From Paenibacillus plantarum (GTDB lineage Bacteria > Bacillota > Bacilli > Paenibacillales > NBRC-103111): 64,000 bases of DNA. This document shows, in pieces, positions 25,988 to 35,649 of this stretch. Below the pieces are notes generated by a model. The model worked only from the letters and a program-made list of their open reading frames with translations. It was not told the origin of the DNA and made no database searches. The stretch spans positions 1 to 64,000 of the forward strand of contig NZ_WHNY01000041.1 of assembly GCF_013141695.1 (NCBI RefSeq). Reading direction: 5' to 3'. Both the position numbers and the translations under genes were made by a program. Each line of letters opens with the position of its first letter. The first letter of the stretch is position 1.

Positions 25988-26923
25988 ATGCTAAGTACTT
26001 TAAAAGACATGTATTATCAAGCGTTTGGATTTACCGTGGTAAGTGCGATTCACTTGCCAGAGCTAGTACAATTACATGACATTCAGGGATCCCCTGATAT
26101 TACCATTGAGATTGCTGATCTATCAAAATTATGGGTTAGTATGGAAGCGGAGCTTGGGAAATATACAGTGCGTGAGGAAAGAGTAATCTTCCAAATCCCT
26201 CATTTAGGTATATTTTGCATTGAATATGGAAACAAAATTCTCATTTCACCCGCCATTGGCTCAGACAAGGATGAAATCAGGCTTTATATATTAGGATCTT
26301 GTATGGGGGCTTTATTGCTCCAAAGAAGGATTCTTCCTTTACACGGCAGTGCAGTGGTTATTGAGGGAAATGCCTATGCTATTGTTGGAGATTCAGGAGC
26401 TGGCAAATCGACGCTTGCATCCGCCATTATGAAGGAAGGATATCCATTATTAAGCGATGATGTCATTGCAATTTCCTTCTCATCAGATCAACAAACGGCT
26501 TATGTGACACCTTCTTATCCGCAGCAGAAATTGTGGCAAGAAAGCATGGCACACTTTGGGATGGAAACAGCTGGCTATCAACCGTTATTTAAAAGGGAAA
26601 CCAAATTTTCAATTCCTGTTGCTTCCAATTATGAGTCAAAGCCTGTACCGATTGCTGGAATTTTTGAATTAGTCAAATCAGATGGGGAGCAAGTTGCGAT
26701 TCAGCGGATTCCTAATTTAGAGAGTTTATCGATGTTATACCATCACACATTTCGTAATTTCCTAGTTCATCGATTGAACCTGTCATCCTGGCATTTTAAC
26801 ATGACGGCTAAGCTCGTTAATAAGCTGAGTCTATATCGATTAGAGCGTCCTGTATCTAAATTTACTGCACCTGAACTCGTATCTACGATAATTACAACGA
26901 TTAATAGGAGGAATATATCATGA
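25988..26923 (+). CDS. HPr-kinase-like lasso peptide kinase (K protein)
   Basis: The 311-aa protein has 'LPLHGSAV' (His119), Walker A GDSGAGKS (134-141) and 'PLLSDDVIAI'. These are the features of the kinase that phosphorylates the C-terminal Ser in paeninodin. The precursor here ends in Ser, which supports the same reaction. It overlaps the PqqD-like gene by 4 bases. Confidence 0.87.
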   Translation: MLSTLKDMYYQAFGFTVVSAIHLPELVQLHDIQGSPDITIEIADLSKLWVSMEAELGKYTVREERVIFQIPHLGIFCIEYGNKILISPAIGSDKDEIRLYILGSCMGALLLQRRILPLHGSAVVIEGNAYAIVGDSGAGKSTLASAIMKEGYPLLSDDVIAISFSSDQQTAYVTPSYPQQKLWQESMAHFGMETAGYQPLFKRETKFSIPVASNYESKPVPIAGIFELVKSDGEQVAIQRIPNLESLSMLYHHTFRNFLVHRLNLSSWHFNMTAKLVNKLSLYRLERPVSKFTAPELVSTIITTINRRNIS

Positions 26924-27228
26924 TATCCAATCAAACCATTGAGATGACACAAAAAGTTGTTCAGAAGGACGGTCATATCGTAAGCGATATGGGTGGAGAA
27001 AAGGTCATGTTAAGCATTGAGAATGGTAAATATTACAACTTAGGGTCTATGGGTGGGATCATTTGGGACATGATTCAAGAACCTATGCATGTAGAGCACC
27101 TCATTAATAAATTAATGGAAGAATATGATGTTGAGCGATCCGTATGCGAGGGGCATGTAGTATCCTTTTTAGAGCATATGGCTAAAGAAGGCCTAATTCT
27201 TCGTATAGAAACAGGGGATGTACGTTGA
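26920..27228 (+). CDS. PqqD-like leader recognition protein (lasso B1)
   Basis: The 102-aa protein has 'VMLSIENGKYYNLGSMGGII' followed by 'VSFLEHMAKEGLILRIE', the PqqD/RRE fold. It recruits the precursor leader to the B2 protease. It overlaps both neighbours by 4 bases (ATGA), so kinase, B1 and exporter are translationally coupled. Confidence 0.88.
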   Translation: MISNQTIEMTQKVVQKDGHIVSDMGGEKVMLSIENGKYYNLGSMGGIIWDMIQEPMHVEHLINKLMEEYDVERSVCEGHVVSFLEHMAKEGLILRIETGDVR

Positions 27229-29030
27229 AAGCCATTATTTATTGGACAAAAAGGTTGTATGTCAATACAGGGAAAAAGTTGTATGTAAGTCTTCTTGGTA
27301 TGATCCTCATTAGTCTATTAGAAGGAATTGGTATCATTATGCTGATTCCAATGCTGAATATGAGTGGAATCTTTGACTTAAATGTTACGCATATTCCGAT
27401 ATCCGCTACCTTTGATTTTTTACGAGAATTGCCACGTATCTGGGGATTAACCATTATTTTGGGGATTTATATTCTACTTGTACTCGGTCAAGGCGTGATG
27501 AAATGGATGATTACCGAAGGAAATACGAAGATTCATCAGGGTTTCATGCATCATGTTCGACTGGATACCTTCAGCTCATTGTTGCAGGCGAAATGGGACT
27601 TTCATTTGAAACGAAGAAAATCAGATTATGTAAATTCATTGACTGCCGAAATAGCTGGTGTCAGTGGTGGGATAAATGCCCTATTACAGCTGGTTACTTC
27701 ACTCATTTTTACCTTGCTTCAAATTGGTCTAGCCTTCTGGTTATCTGCAAAGTTAGCCATTTTTGTCTTGATTTGCGGGTTGGCTGTAGCCATTCTCTTC
27801 AGAAAATTCGTCCATAAATCGCAAGTAATCGGTCAGCATACCATGGAACTGGGGAAATCTTATCTCGCAGGTATAACTGATCAATTGAACGGGATAAAGG
27901 ACATTAAGAGTAATATGCTAGAGCATTCCCGGATGAACTGGATGAAAAAGCTCGATAGCCAAATACAGCAAGAGCAGCTCGCGCACGTTAGATTGAAGAA
28001 CACATCTCAATTCGTGTATCAGACGGCAGCGGCAGTTTTTATTGCACTGTTTATATTCCTTTCAGTGGGTATCTTTCAATCACAGTTAGAGCAGCTATTA
28101 TTAATTATTCTCATCTTTTCTAGGTTGTGGCCTCGTTTGAATGGGATTCAATCGAATATGGAGGGCATAGCCGCATCGGTTCCTGCTTTCACAGCACTGA
28201 AATTGCTTCATGATGAGTGTAAAGAATCGCAAGAATTCACCATGCAAGAGGCTGGTACTGCGATCCAATCTATTCTTTTAAAAGAAAGTATAGAATGTCG
28301 GCAAGTTTATTTCCGTTATAACCGAAAACAATCCGCATACGCACTCAATGACATCAACTTGCAAATCCCAGTTAATCGAATGACTGCTATAGTAGGGCGC
28401 TCGGGAGCAGGGAAAAGTACATTGATTGACATTCTAATGGGTCTTATGCTACCAGAAGAAGGGCAAGTTTTGGTGGATGGCGTACCCTTAACGCAAGAAC
28501 TCTTATTATCTTTTCGTGCATCCATTAGCTATGTATCTCAGGATCCCTTCCTTTTCAATGCAAGTATAAGGGAGAATTTGTTGTTGGTTAAACCAGACGC
28601 TACCGAAGACGAAATCCATGAGGCGCTTGTGTTCTCTGCATCAGCCGAATTTGTTGCGAAACTCCCTCAAGGCCTGGATACAACAATCGGTGATCGTGGG
28701 GTTCGATTGTCCGGAGGCGAGCGTCAACGACTTGTATTAGCTAGAGCTATACTTCGCAAACCATCCATTCTTGTATTAGATGAAGCGACGAGTGCATTAG
28801 ATACGGACAATGAGACGAAAATTCAAGAAGCGTTAGATTTATTAAAGGGTAAAATGACAATTATCGTGATTGCCCATCGCTTATCAACGATTCGGAATGC
28901 AGATCAAGTTCTTGTCATTGATCAAGGGGCCATTGTTCAGAGGGGGATTTTCAGTCAACTTGCCAATGAAAAGAGGAGTTTGCTGAATCATCTAGTTGAT
29001 GGACAGAATGTGACAAGAAAGAATGGCTAG
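27225..29030 (+). CDS. Lasso peptide ABC exporter (D protein)
   Basis: The 601-aa half-transporter has membrane helices in the first 330 residues. The ATPase domain has Walker A 'GRSGAGKST', signature 'LSGGERQRLVLARA', Walker B 'ILVLDEATSALD' and 'IAHRLSTI'. There is no peptidase domain. It is expected to export the mature lasso peptide and to give self-immunity. It starts at TTG 27225, overlapping the B1 gene. Confidence 0.9.
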   Translation: MKAIIYWTKRLYVNTGKKLYVSLLGMILISLLEGIGIIMLIPMLNMSGIFDLNVTHIPISATFDFLRELPRIWGLTIILGIYILLVLGQGVMKWMITEGNTKIHQGFMHHVRLDTFSSLLQAKWDFHLKRRKSDYVNSLTAEIAGVSGGINALLQLVTSLIFTLLQIGLAFWLSAKLAIFVLICGLAVAILFRKFVHKSQVIGQHTMELGKSYLAGITDQLNGIKDIKSNMLEHSRMNWMKKLDSQIQQEQLAHVRLKNTSQFVYQTAAAVFIALFIFLSVGIFQSQLEQLLLIILIFSRLWPRLNGIQSNMEGIAASVPAFTALKLLHDECKESQEFTMQEAGTAIQSILLKESIECRQVYFRYNRKQSAYALNDINLQIPVNRMTAIVGRSGAGKSTLIDILMGLMLPEEGQVLVDGVPLTQELLLSFRASISYVSQDPFLFNASIRENLLLVKPDATEDEIHEALVFSASAEFVAKLPQGLDTTIGDRGVRLSGGERQRLVLARAILRKPSILVLDEATSALDTDNETKIQEALDLLKGKMTIIVIAHRLSTIRNADQVLVIDQGAIVQRGIFSQLANEKRSLLNHLVDGQNVTRKNG

Positions 29031-29041
29031 TTGGAATCCTA

Positions 29042-29521
29042 ATGATTATTCGGATGGAGTCAATGATAGGAATGATAACCATAATGCGAAAGTTCTTCTC
29101 CTTAAATAGCAAGACGATGTTTCTATTTATAGAGGCATTTGTTTATTTGGCTTGGGCTAGAATGCTCATATCGGTTCCCTTTGCCAAGATAGCACCTTCG
29201 TTAGGTAAAGCTATGGAGGAATCTGCGCAAGATCAGCCTAATATCCGGAAAATAGAACTCATTCAGATCCATGATGCGATTCTGATCATAAGTCGACATA
29301 CATTATGGGATAGTAAGTGTTTAGTCAGGGCGATAGCAGCTATGAAAATGTTAAAGAGGCGCGAAATTTCCAGTACGCTTTATATGGGAACGCGTAAAGA
29401 TGAAACGGGTAAAATGATTGCGCATGCCTGGCTTCGAAGTGGTCCGTTCTTTATTACCGGCGCGGAGGGGAAGGATGGGTATATTGTTGTTGGGAAATTT
29501 GCAAATCATTGTAACAAGTAG
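29042..29521 (+). CDS. Lasso peptide leader protease (B2, transglutaminase-like)
   Basis: The 159-aa protein has the cysteine-protease triad expected of B2 proteins: Cys93 in 'WDSKCLVRAIAAMKML', His128 in 'AHAWLRSG' and an acidic residue in 'GAEGKDGYIVVG'. An N-terminal hydrophobic stretch (about 25-48) may bind the membrane. It cuts the leader before cyclisation. The start is uncertain: ATG 29042 has no ribosome binding site, and ATG 29084 (MRKFFSLNS) with AGGA upstream is a good alternative. Confidence 0.87.
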   Translation: MIIRMESMIGMITIMRKFFSLNSKTMFLFIEAFVYLAWARMLISVPFAKIAPSLGKAMEESAQDQPNIRKIELIQIHDAILIISRHTLWDSKCLVRAIAAMKMLKRREISSTLYMGTRKDETGKMIAHAWLRSGPFFITGAEGKDGYIVVGKFANHCNK

Positions 29522-29542
29522 AATGAGGTTGGGAGGATCGAA

Positions 29543-30730
29543 ATGAGTATCAGTTCGCAAGCGGCATCAACATTATTTTCAAAAGAATTGAAATTGCTGC
29601 TATCACTTATGAATATGCCATCAGGTGAAAAGCGGATCAATATTTGTAATGAAAACCTCAAAGACATCGATTGGGACGAGTTGCTTGTGCTGACTAGACA
29701 TCACCGTGTATATCCGAATGTATATGAAAAGCTTAGGCAAACAGATGATGAGCGCATTCCGTCGTATGTAATCAGGCAGATGCAGAAGGACTATCAACGT
29801 AATACGTTCTCCATGTTGCATTTAAGCTCGGAGATGGGGAGCATTGCCAAACAATTCGATGAAACAGGCATTCGTGTCTTAGTTCTAAAGGGGCCTGTGC
29901 TGGCAGATGATTTGTATGGTGATGTGTCACTTCGAACATGCAGTGATTTAGATATCCTTATTCCTATTGATAACCTGATGCAGGTAGAAGAAATGCTTAT
30001 TGAACTAGGTTATGTGAAAGAGGAAGTCTACAAAACGATTCTTGGTGATTGGAAATGGCGGCATCATCACATCACGTATAAGCACCCTCAGAAGGGAATT
30101 AAACTTGAAATTCATTGGAGATTAGGACCAGGCCCAGGGAAAGAACCTACTTTCAATGAACTTTGGGAAAGTAAGCGAATGTGTTCCATTACCAAACATC
30201 CTGTCTATTATTTAGGAAGAGAGGATTTATTTATCTTTCTTGCTACTCATGGCGCTCGCCACGGCTGGTCACGATTACGCTGGTTAGTGGATATCGACCG
30301 GATCCTTAGACAGGATTTGGCGCACGATAGGCTTACGTATCAACTGAAGAAATATAATCAGACGCATATTGCTGCACAAGCAATCATACTAGCTGTTAAG
30401 CTGCTTCAAACACCGCTTACCAGTGAACTTGAGTCTTTAACAATGGCTAAACGAGGGGAACATCTCGCTGAAGATGCTTATTTCTATATTTATCAAAAAG
30501 TAAATCTCCACACGGATCCTGTGCCAGATCATATTTCGAAATATCATAAGCGTCATCTTTTTTCCCTAATGACGTACCGGCAAAAAGTATTGTTTATTTT
30601 AAGCTTTCTATATCCGTATCCTGAGGATGCAGAGACATTAAAATTACCTCAGCCACTACATATACTCTACTTTCCATTACGTCCCCTCCTGTGGACATGG
30701 AGGAAAACGAAAAAACATGTGTTGTCATAG
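29543..30730 (+). CDS. Nucleotidyltransferase-family protein of the lasso cluster
   Basis: The 395-aa protein has 'RVLVLKGPVLADDLYGDVSL' and 'RTCSDLDILIPI', the G-x-x-x-x-R-x-x-x-D-x-D site of the NTP_transf_5 family that recurs in paeninodin-type clusters. Its reaction is unknown. GGGAGG precedes ATG 29543. It is the last gene of the lasso operon. Confidence 0.83.
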   Translation: MSISSQAASTLFSKELKLLLSLMNMPSGEKRINICNENLKDIDWDELLVLTRHHRVYPNVYEKLRQTDDERIPSYVIRQMQKDYQRNTFSMLHLSSEMGSIAKQFDETGIRVLVLKGPVLADDLYGDVSLRTCSDLDILIPIDNLMQVEEMLIELGYVKEEVYKTILGDWKWRHHHITYKHPQKGIKLEIHWRLGPGPGKEPTFNELWESKRMCSITKHPVYYLGREDLFIFLATHGARHGWSRLRWLVDIDRILRQDLAHDRLTYQLKKYNQTHIAAQAIILAVKLLQTPLTSELESLTMAKRGEHLAEDAYFYIYQKVNLHTDPVPDHISKYHKRHLFSLMTYRQKVLFILSFLYPYPEDAETLKLPQPLHILYFPLRPLLWTWRKTKKHVLS

Positions 30731-30763
30731 GCAAACTATGGCAATGGAAAGTCATATGTAAAC

Positions 30764-30845
30764 GTTCTCTATGAAGTACAATTGTATTGACATGTTCTTT
30801 ATAAAGAACTATACTTGAGATAAGTAAAGGTTCTTTATTAAGAAC
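30764..30845 (+). promoter_or_regulatory. Promoter with three SinR-type boxes, first polysaccharide block
   Basis: TTGACA (30787-30792) and TATACT (30810-30815) are 17 bases apart, and the perfect palindrome GTTCTTTATAAAGAAC (30794-30809) fills the spacer. A second palindrome, GTTCTTTATTAAGAAC, is at 30830-30845 downstream, and an imperfect one, GTTCTCTATGAAGTAC, is at 30764-30779 upstream. The centres are 30 and 36 bases apart. Confidence 0.85.
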
Positions 30846-30881
30846 TTTTTATTGTTTCTCGAATTAGGAGAGAGGTTAACC

Positions 30882-31604
30882 ATGACAATTCCTAAGATTA
30901 TTCACTATTGTTGGTTTGGACATAATGAGAAGCCAGATATCGTGAAACGATGTATTCAAAGCTGGCATCTTCAACTACGTGGATATCAATTCATAGAGTG
31001 GAACGATAGTAATTTTGACCTGAACAGCAATCCCTATGTAAAAGAAGCTTACGAAGCAGGCAAATACGCGTTTGTTAGTGATTATGTGAGAGTGTACGCG
31101 CTTTATCATCATGGTGGCATATATGTAGATACCGATGTAGAAGTATTCAAAGCATTTGATGATTTATTGCATCATGACTCCTTTTGGGGATTTGAACAAG
31201 AAAATTTTATTGCCACTTCCACGATCGGAGCGGCCCCGCAAAACAAGTTAATCCAAGTCTTCTTGGATTCTTATACGAACAAAAATTTCAAGCGTGCAGA
31301 TGGTACCTATGATTCACTAACCAATGTGGCCTTGATTACAGAAATACTTAGCGACTGGGGAGTTATTCCCAATGGTCAATATCAAGAGTTAGAAGGTATT
31401 GCGACTTTTTATCCCCAGACCTATTTCTCTCCCTATGACTACATCAATTGCAGGAATTATATCACGAGTGATACCTATGCCATGCACCATTTCTACAAGA
31501 GTTGGCTGCCGTTGAAGGCAAGATGGAAGGGTCAAATCAAGATGCAGCTGGCGAAAGTGATTGGTGGAGATAATATAGCTAGGTTGCGCAAGCTGCTTAG
31601 TTAA
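30882..31604 (+). CDS. Glycosyltransferase, GT32 family (capsular type)
   Basis: The 240-aa protein begins TIPKIIHYCWFG, the typical GT32 opening, and has the DXD motif in 'GGIYVDTDVEVF'. It is a cytoplasmic sugar transferase for building the repeat unit; donor and acceptor are unknown. AGGAGAGAGG lies just before ATG 30882; a longer start at 30852 would lie over the SinR box region. It is the first gene of the block. Confidence 0.9.
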   Translation: MTIPKIIHYCWFGHNEKPDIVKRCIQSWHLQLRGYQFIEWNDSNFDLNSNPYVKEAYEAGKYAFVSDYVRVYALYHHGGIYVDTDVEVFKAFDDLLHHDSFWGFEQENFIATSTIGAAPQNKLIQVFLDSYTNKNFKRADGTYDSLTNVALITEILSDWGVIPNGQYQELEGIATFYPQTYFSPYDYINCRNYITSDTYAMHHFYKSWLPLKARWKGQIKMQLAKVIGGDNIARLRKLLS

Positions 31605-31627
31605 ACTGATTATTGAGGAGAATAGGC

Positions 31628-32233
31628 ATGCTGAACGTAGCTAAAAAAGTACTGATTACACTCATTAATGATGGTCGCGGCAGGGGTTTCTACTACATGT
31701 TTATCATGAATTTATCGCATGCCATGGGAATTCTGAGAGCCTACTTCAATAAGCTTCTCTACTATAGGAACATTAAGTCATCCATCTTCTCTTTGCAGAC
31801 GAACAGTAGAATTGATGTATTTAGCAAACATGCCAGGATCTATATTGGCAAATTCGTATTTATTAGAAAGAACGCAAGTATAAGAGTGGATCATTACGGA
31901 GAATTGATTATTGCGGAGAAGGTTTTTATCAATGATCATTGCAACATCAATTGTGTCTACAGAATAACAATTGGCAAAAACACTAAAATTGCACCTCATG
32001 TAAGTATCAATGATCATGATCATAACTTTCGTGGAAGTACGGGCGAACACCTAATAAAGGGAGAGATTATTATTGGTGAAAATGTGTGGGTAGGTTCGAA
32101 TGTTGTAATCCTTCGAGATACGGTTATTGGTGATAATGCTGTTATTGCCGCTGGAAGTGTTGTAAAAGGGAACGTGCCTGCGAATACCATATTCTTAAAT
32201 AAAAGGGAAAAGAGCTACATTCAATATGCGTAA
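31628..32233 (+). CDS. Hexapeptide-repeat acyltransferase
   Basis: The 201-aa protein has left-handed beta-helix hexapeptide repeats ('ITIGKNTKIAPHVSI', 'IIIGENVWVGSNVVIL', 'TVIGDNAVIAAGSVV') and an active-site-like His in 'NDHDHNF'. It probably O-acetylates a sugar of the repeat unit using acetyl-CoA. The start at 31628 is supported by GAGGAG 8 bases upstream. The end overlaps the next gene by 8 bases. Confidence 0.88.
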   Translation: MLNVAKKVLITLINDGRGRGFYYMFIMNLSHAMGILRAYFNKLLYYRNIKSSIFSLQTNSRIDVFSKHARIYIGKFVFIRKNASIRVDHYGELIIAEKVFINDHCNINCVYRITIGKNTKIAPHVSINDHDHNFRGSTGEHLIKGEIIIGENVWVGSNVVILRDTVIGDNAVIAAGSVVKGNVPANTIFLNKREKSYIQYA

Positions 32234-33419
32234 AATTCTTATTACTGTGTATGACATGGAAATTGGTGGCATCGAGAGAAGTTTGATCAACATGCTGGAG
32301 AGTTTCGATTACAGTAAATATGAAGTAGATCTATTCATTTGTAAACATTCAGGAGATTTCTTGAGTTTGATTCCTGATCAAGTAAATCTTTTGCCCCAGA
32401 TAGGTAACTATACGGTATTTCGAGAATCGATGATGGATTGCTTAAAGAAAGGGCATCTCCTAGCTTTGAGCATTAGAGTGTTGAGTAAAATGATTTCGAA
32501 TTGGAAGGCAAGGGTTAGGAAGTTAAGAGAAGGCTCTGGGTACATCCAGATGCAGCTTGTTCTAAAATATACAACGTATTTCTTACCGAAGATAGGGAAG
32601 CAATATGATTTAGCCATTAGCTATGCATGGCCACATGATATTGTTGCGAGCAAAGTGAGCGCGGTGAAGAAGATTGCATGGATTCATACGGATTACAGTG
32701 AATTAGAAATTGATAATAAAATAGACTTGGCCGTTTGGCGTAAGTACGATGCAATAGCTTCCATATCCGAGGCGTGTACAGAAGCATTCATCAAGACATA
32801 CCCCTCCTTAGAAGAGAAGATTCGATTAATAGAGAACATTACATCTCCAGAGTTTATAAGAAAAATGGCAGATGATCACATTCACCTAGAAGCTGAGCAT
32901 CAGGATAGTTTTAACATCGTATCCGTCGGCAGATTGTCTTACGTTAAAGGATTTGATATGGCAGTTAAAGCTTTGAGGTTACTTCATGATAAAGGATTAA
33001 CTTCCATCAAGTGGTACGTTGTAGGGTATGGGGGATATGAGGAACAGCTTAAGCAGTTAATTGTGGAGAATAGCTTAACGGATAGCTTCGTTTTAGTTGG
33101 TAAGCAAATGAACCCATATCCGTATATAAAACTTTGTGACTTATATGTACAACCATCTCGCTATGAGGGAAAAGCAGTGACAGTAACTGAGGCCAAAATC
33201 TTAGGTAAACCCATTATAATTACCAACTATCCAACTGCGAGCAGTCAGATTGAAGATGGTGTGGATGGTATGATCTGTGAACTAAGTGTAGAGGGTATTG
33301 CGGAAGGAATTGAACGGATGTATACACGAAGTGAACTCAGAACAGACTTCATGAACAATAATGTAGGGCGAGATTATAGTAACACTTGGGAATTAAATAA
33401 GTTATACGGAGTGATATAG
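32226..33419 (+). CDS. Glycosyltransferase, GT4 family
   Basis: The 397-aa protein has a GT-B fold. The N-terminal domain begins 'ILITVYDMEIGGIERSLINM'; the C-terminal Glycos_transf_1 domain has 'IVSVGRLSYVKGFDMAV' and the nucleotide-sugar site 'QPSRYEGKAVTVTEAKILGK'. It is a paralogue of the two GT4 genes at 35650 and 36853, as their N-termini align closely. Confidence 0.9.
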   Translation: MRKILITVYDMEIGGIERSLINMLESFDYSKYEVDLFICKHSGDFLSLIPDQVNLLPQIGNYTVFRESMMDCLKKGHLLALSIRVLSKMISNWKARVRKLREGSGYIQMQLVLKYTTYFLPKIGKQYDLAISYAWPHDIVASKVSAVKKIAWIHTDYSELEIDNKIDLAVWRKYDAIASISEACTEAFIKTYPSLEEKIRLIENITSPEFIRKMADDHIHLEAEHQDSFNIVSVGRLSYVKGFDMAVKALRLLHDKGLTSIKWYVVGYGGYEEQLKQLIVENSLTDSFVLVGKQMNPYPYIKLCDLYVQPSRYEGKAVTVTEAKILGKPIIITNYPTASSQIEDGVDGMICELSVEGIAEGIERMYTRSELRTDFMNNNVGRDYSNTWELNKLYGVI

Positions 33420-33421
33420 AC

Positions 33422-34459
33422 ATGAGTACGAAAGTAAGTGTAATTATCCCTGTCTATAATGCAGAGAAATACTTAGTACCATGCATAGAATCACTTAGTA
33501 GTCAGACGTTAGACGAATGTGAATTCATTTTCATTAACGATGGATCGCAAGATGGGAGCGCAGGCATAATAGAGCAGTTTGCGAAACTGGATGCGAGAAT
33601 CCGACTCGTACATCAAGAGAATCAAGGTGTAAGCATGGCGCGGAATCATGGAATAAGGTTAGCGATTGGTGAGTATGTAGGTTTTGTTGATGCGGATGAT
33701 TATGTGGAGAAGGATATGTTTGAAACGCTTTATCTTACGGCTAAAGAAGAAGATTATGATGCAGTTATTTCTATTTTTGAAACAGAGCTTGCAGGTCGTA
33801 AGGTTACCACTACATATCCGTTTCCGATGGATACCAAATTAGCAAGAGGTTTCATTGAACAAGAGATTATTACTTATTTATTAAAATCAGACCAAATGAA
33901 TACAGTATGGAACAAACTGTATAAACGAAGTTCAATTATTGATCATGAAGTTGAATTTCCTAAGAATATGCCATTAGGTGAAGATGGGTATTTTAATATG
34001 AGCTTTTTCAGCCATGCGCAGCTTGTTATTTCGAAGAATTATATGGGATACCATTATCGAGAAGTAGCCGGCAGTGCAACTAGAAATATTTTGGAGAAGG
34101 ATTACTTCAAACGTGCCTTAGAAGTATATCTCCAGGATACTCCCCAAATAGATACCCTGATTAAGGACCATTATAAGGTTAAACAATTAAAATCAACGAA
34201 ATTAATGAGAAGTGTCATGGCTAATATTCATGTATATCTGAATCCTACCCATAAGATTAGTTTCCATCAAAGGTTTCGTTATGTCACAAAGATGGTAAAT
34301 CACCCAATCGTATCTGAAGCTTTACCGCTCTTTTACGAGCAAGAATACGATAACTTAGGCAGATACGAGAAGTTTATTACCTATTTAATTCAGAAAAAAT
34401 CAATAGCCGGTCTATACTTTTGCACGAGATACAGCAAGTTAAGAAGTAAATCTATTTGA
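33422..34459 (+). CDS. Glycosyltransferase, GT2 family
   Basis: The 345-aa protein has a GT-A domain in the first 220 residues: 'VIIPVYNAEKYLVPCIESL', 'FINDGSQDGS', the DXD-type 'VDADDYV' and 'WNKLYKRS'. The C-terminus is helical and not recognised. It starts 2 bases after the previous stop. The sugar added is unknown. Confidence 0.9.
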   Translation: MSTKVSVIIPVYNAEKYLVPCIESLSSQTLDECEFIFINDGSQDGSAGIIEQFAKLDARIRLVHQENQGVSMARNHGIRLAIGEYVGFVDADDYVEKDMFETLYLTAKEEDYDAVISIFETELAGRKVTTTYPFPMDTKLARGFIEQEIITYLLKSDQMNTVWNKLYKRSSIIDHEVEFPKNMPLGEDGYFNMSFFSHAQLVISKNYMGYHYREVAGSATRNILEKDYFKRALEVYLQDTPQIDTLIKDHYKVKQLKSTKLMRSVMANIHVYLNPTHKISFHQRFRYVTKMVNHPIVSEALPLFYEQEYDNLGRYEKFITYLIQKKSIAGLYFCTRYSKLRSKSI

Positions 34460-34473
34460 AGGGGATTATACAA

Positions 34474-35631
34474 ATGAAAATTATGATGTTTGCTCATGAT
34501 GGTAGCTTAAATAGAGGATGTGAGGCAATCGTAAGATCCTCAACACATATTATTAAGGAACGCATTCGTGGATCCAAAGTGTATCTTGCCTCAGGTAAAC
34601 CAGAGACTGATCGTTTGATCACTAAACTAGATGGTATTTATGATGGATCGACTCGGGAGTTAAAAAAGTATTCTTACGACTGGTTACTTTCGTCTCTGCA
34701 ATACAAAGTATTTAGAGACGACTCGTACGCGCTAGGGAAGATACATGATAACATTGTCAAACTTATTCCTAAAATGGATGTGTATCTCTCCATTGGTGGT
34801 GATAACTATTGTTATGGTGAACAACCTGGCTGGTATGAAATTAATAAAAGAGTGAAAGCTGGCGGAAAAAAGTTAGTCCTATGGGGCTGCTCAATTGGAC
34901 AAGAAGATATGTCTGAGCGGAAATTGGAAGATCTAAAATTATTCGATCTGATTCTGGCTCGAGAAACGCTAACGTATAACATGCTCAAGAGTAAAGGATT
35001 AACGAATGTTGAATTGTGTGCGGATGCAGCATTCACGATGGAGAAGGAAGAATTAGAGCTTCCAGACGGTTGGCAAGAAGGAAATACGCTTGGATTAAAT
35101 TTCAGTCCTTTAGTAATGAAGCGAAATGTGAATTCTCAAATAGCAGTTAGGGAGTTAATTTCACATATTCTTGAAAAGACAGATATGACTATTGCACTAA
35201 CCCCCCATGTTATCCAGGCAGGCAATAATGACTATGTAATTCTTGAGAATTATTTCGAGGAATTTAAACATACGGGTAGAGTGATCTTGTTACCAAATAA
35301 CTTAAACGCGATTCAATATAAAGGGTATATTTCAAGAATGAGGTTCTTTATTGGAGCTAGGACTCATGCAACCATTGCGGCATATTCCAATTATGTTCCA
35401 ACCATGGTACTAGGATATAGTGTGAAGTCCAAAGGGATTGCTCAAGATATTTTTGGGGAAGAGAAACTTGTGCTGGGAATTGAAGAAATTTCTGATGGCA
35501 GCAAGCTAAAGTCTAAATTTGATGAAATGTTTGCAGAGGAAGATGAAATAAAGCAAACACTGCAAGCAGCTATTCCACGAATTAAAAAAATGTCCTACAG
35601 GGCTGTTGAGTTACTTCATCAATTAGTTTAA
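34474..35631 (+). CDS. Polysaccharide pyruvyl transferase family protein
   Basis: The 385-aa protein has the CsaB/PssM-like layout: 'NRGCEAIVRSS' at the N-terminus, 'LSIGGDNYCYGEQPGWYE', 'LARETLTYNML' and 'FFIGARTHATIAAYSNYVPT'. It should transfer pyruvate from PEP to a sugar, adding a negative charge. The start is ATG 34474 with AAGGGG upstream; TTG 34456 would overlap the previous gene. Confidence 0.87.
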   Translation: MKIMMFAHDGSLNRGCEAIVRSSTHIIKERIRGSKVYLASGKPETDRLITKLDGIYDGSTRELKKYSYDWLLSSLQYKVFRDDSYALGKIHDNIVKLIPKMDVYLSIGGDNYCYGEQPGWYEINKRVKAGGKKLVLWGCSIGQEDMSERKLEDLKLFDLILARETLTYNMLKSKGLTNVELCADAAFTMEKEELELPDGWQEGNTLGLNFSPLVMKRNVNSQIAVRELISHILEKTDMTIALTPHVIQAGNNDYVILENYFEEFKHTGRVILLPNNLNAIQYKGYISRMRFFIGARTHATIAAYSNYVPTMVLGYSVKSKGIAQDIFGEEKLVLGIEEISDGSKLKSKFDEMFAEEDEIKQTLQAAIPRIKKMSYRAVELLHQLV

Positions 35632-35649
35632 TGAATGAGGTGGATTTTG

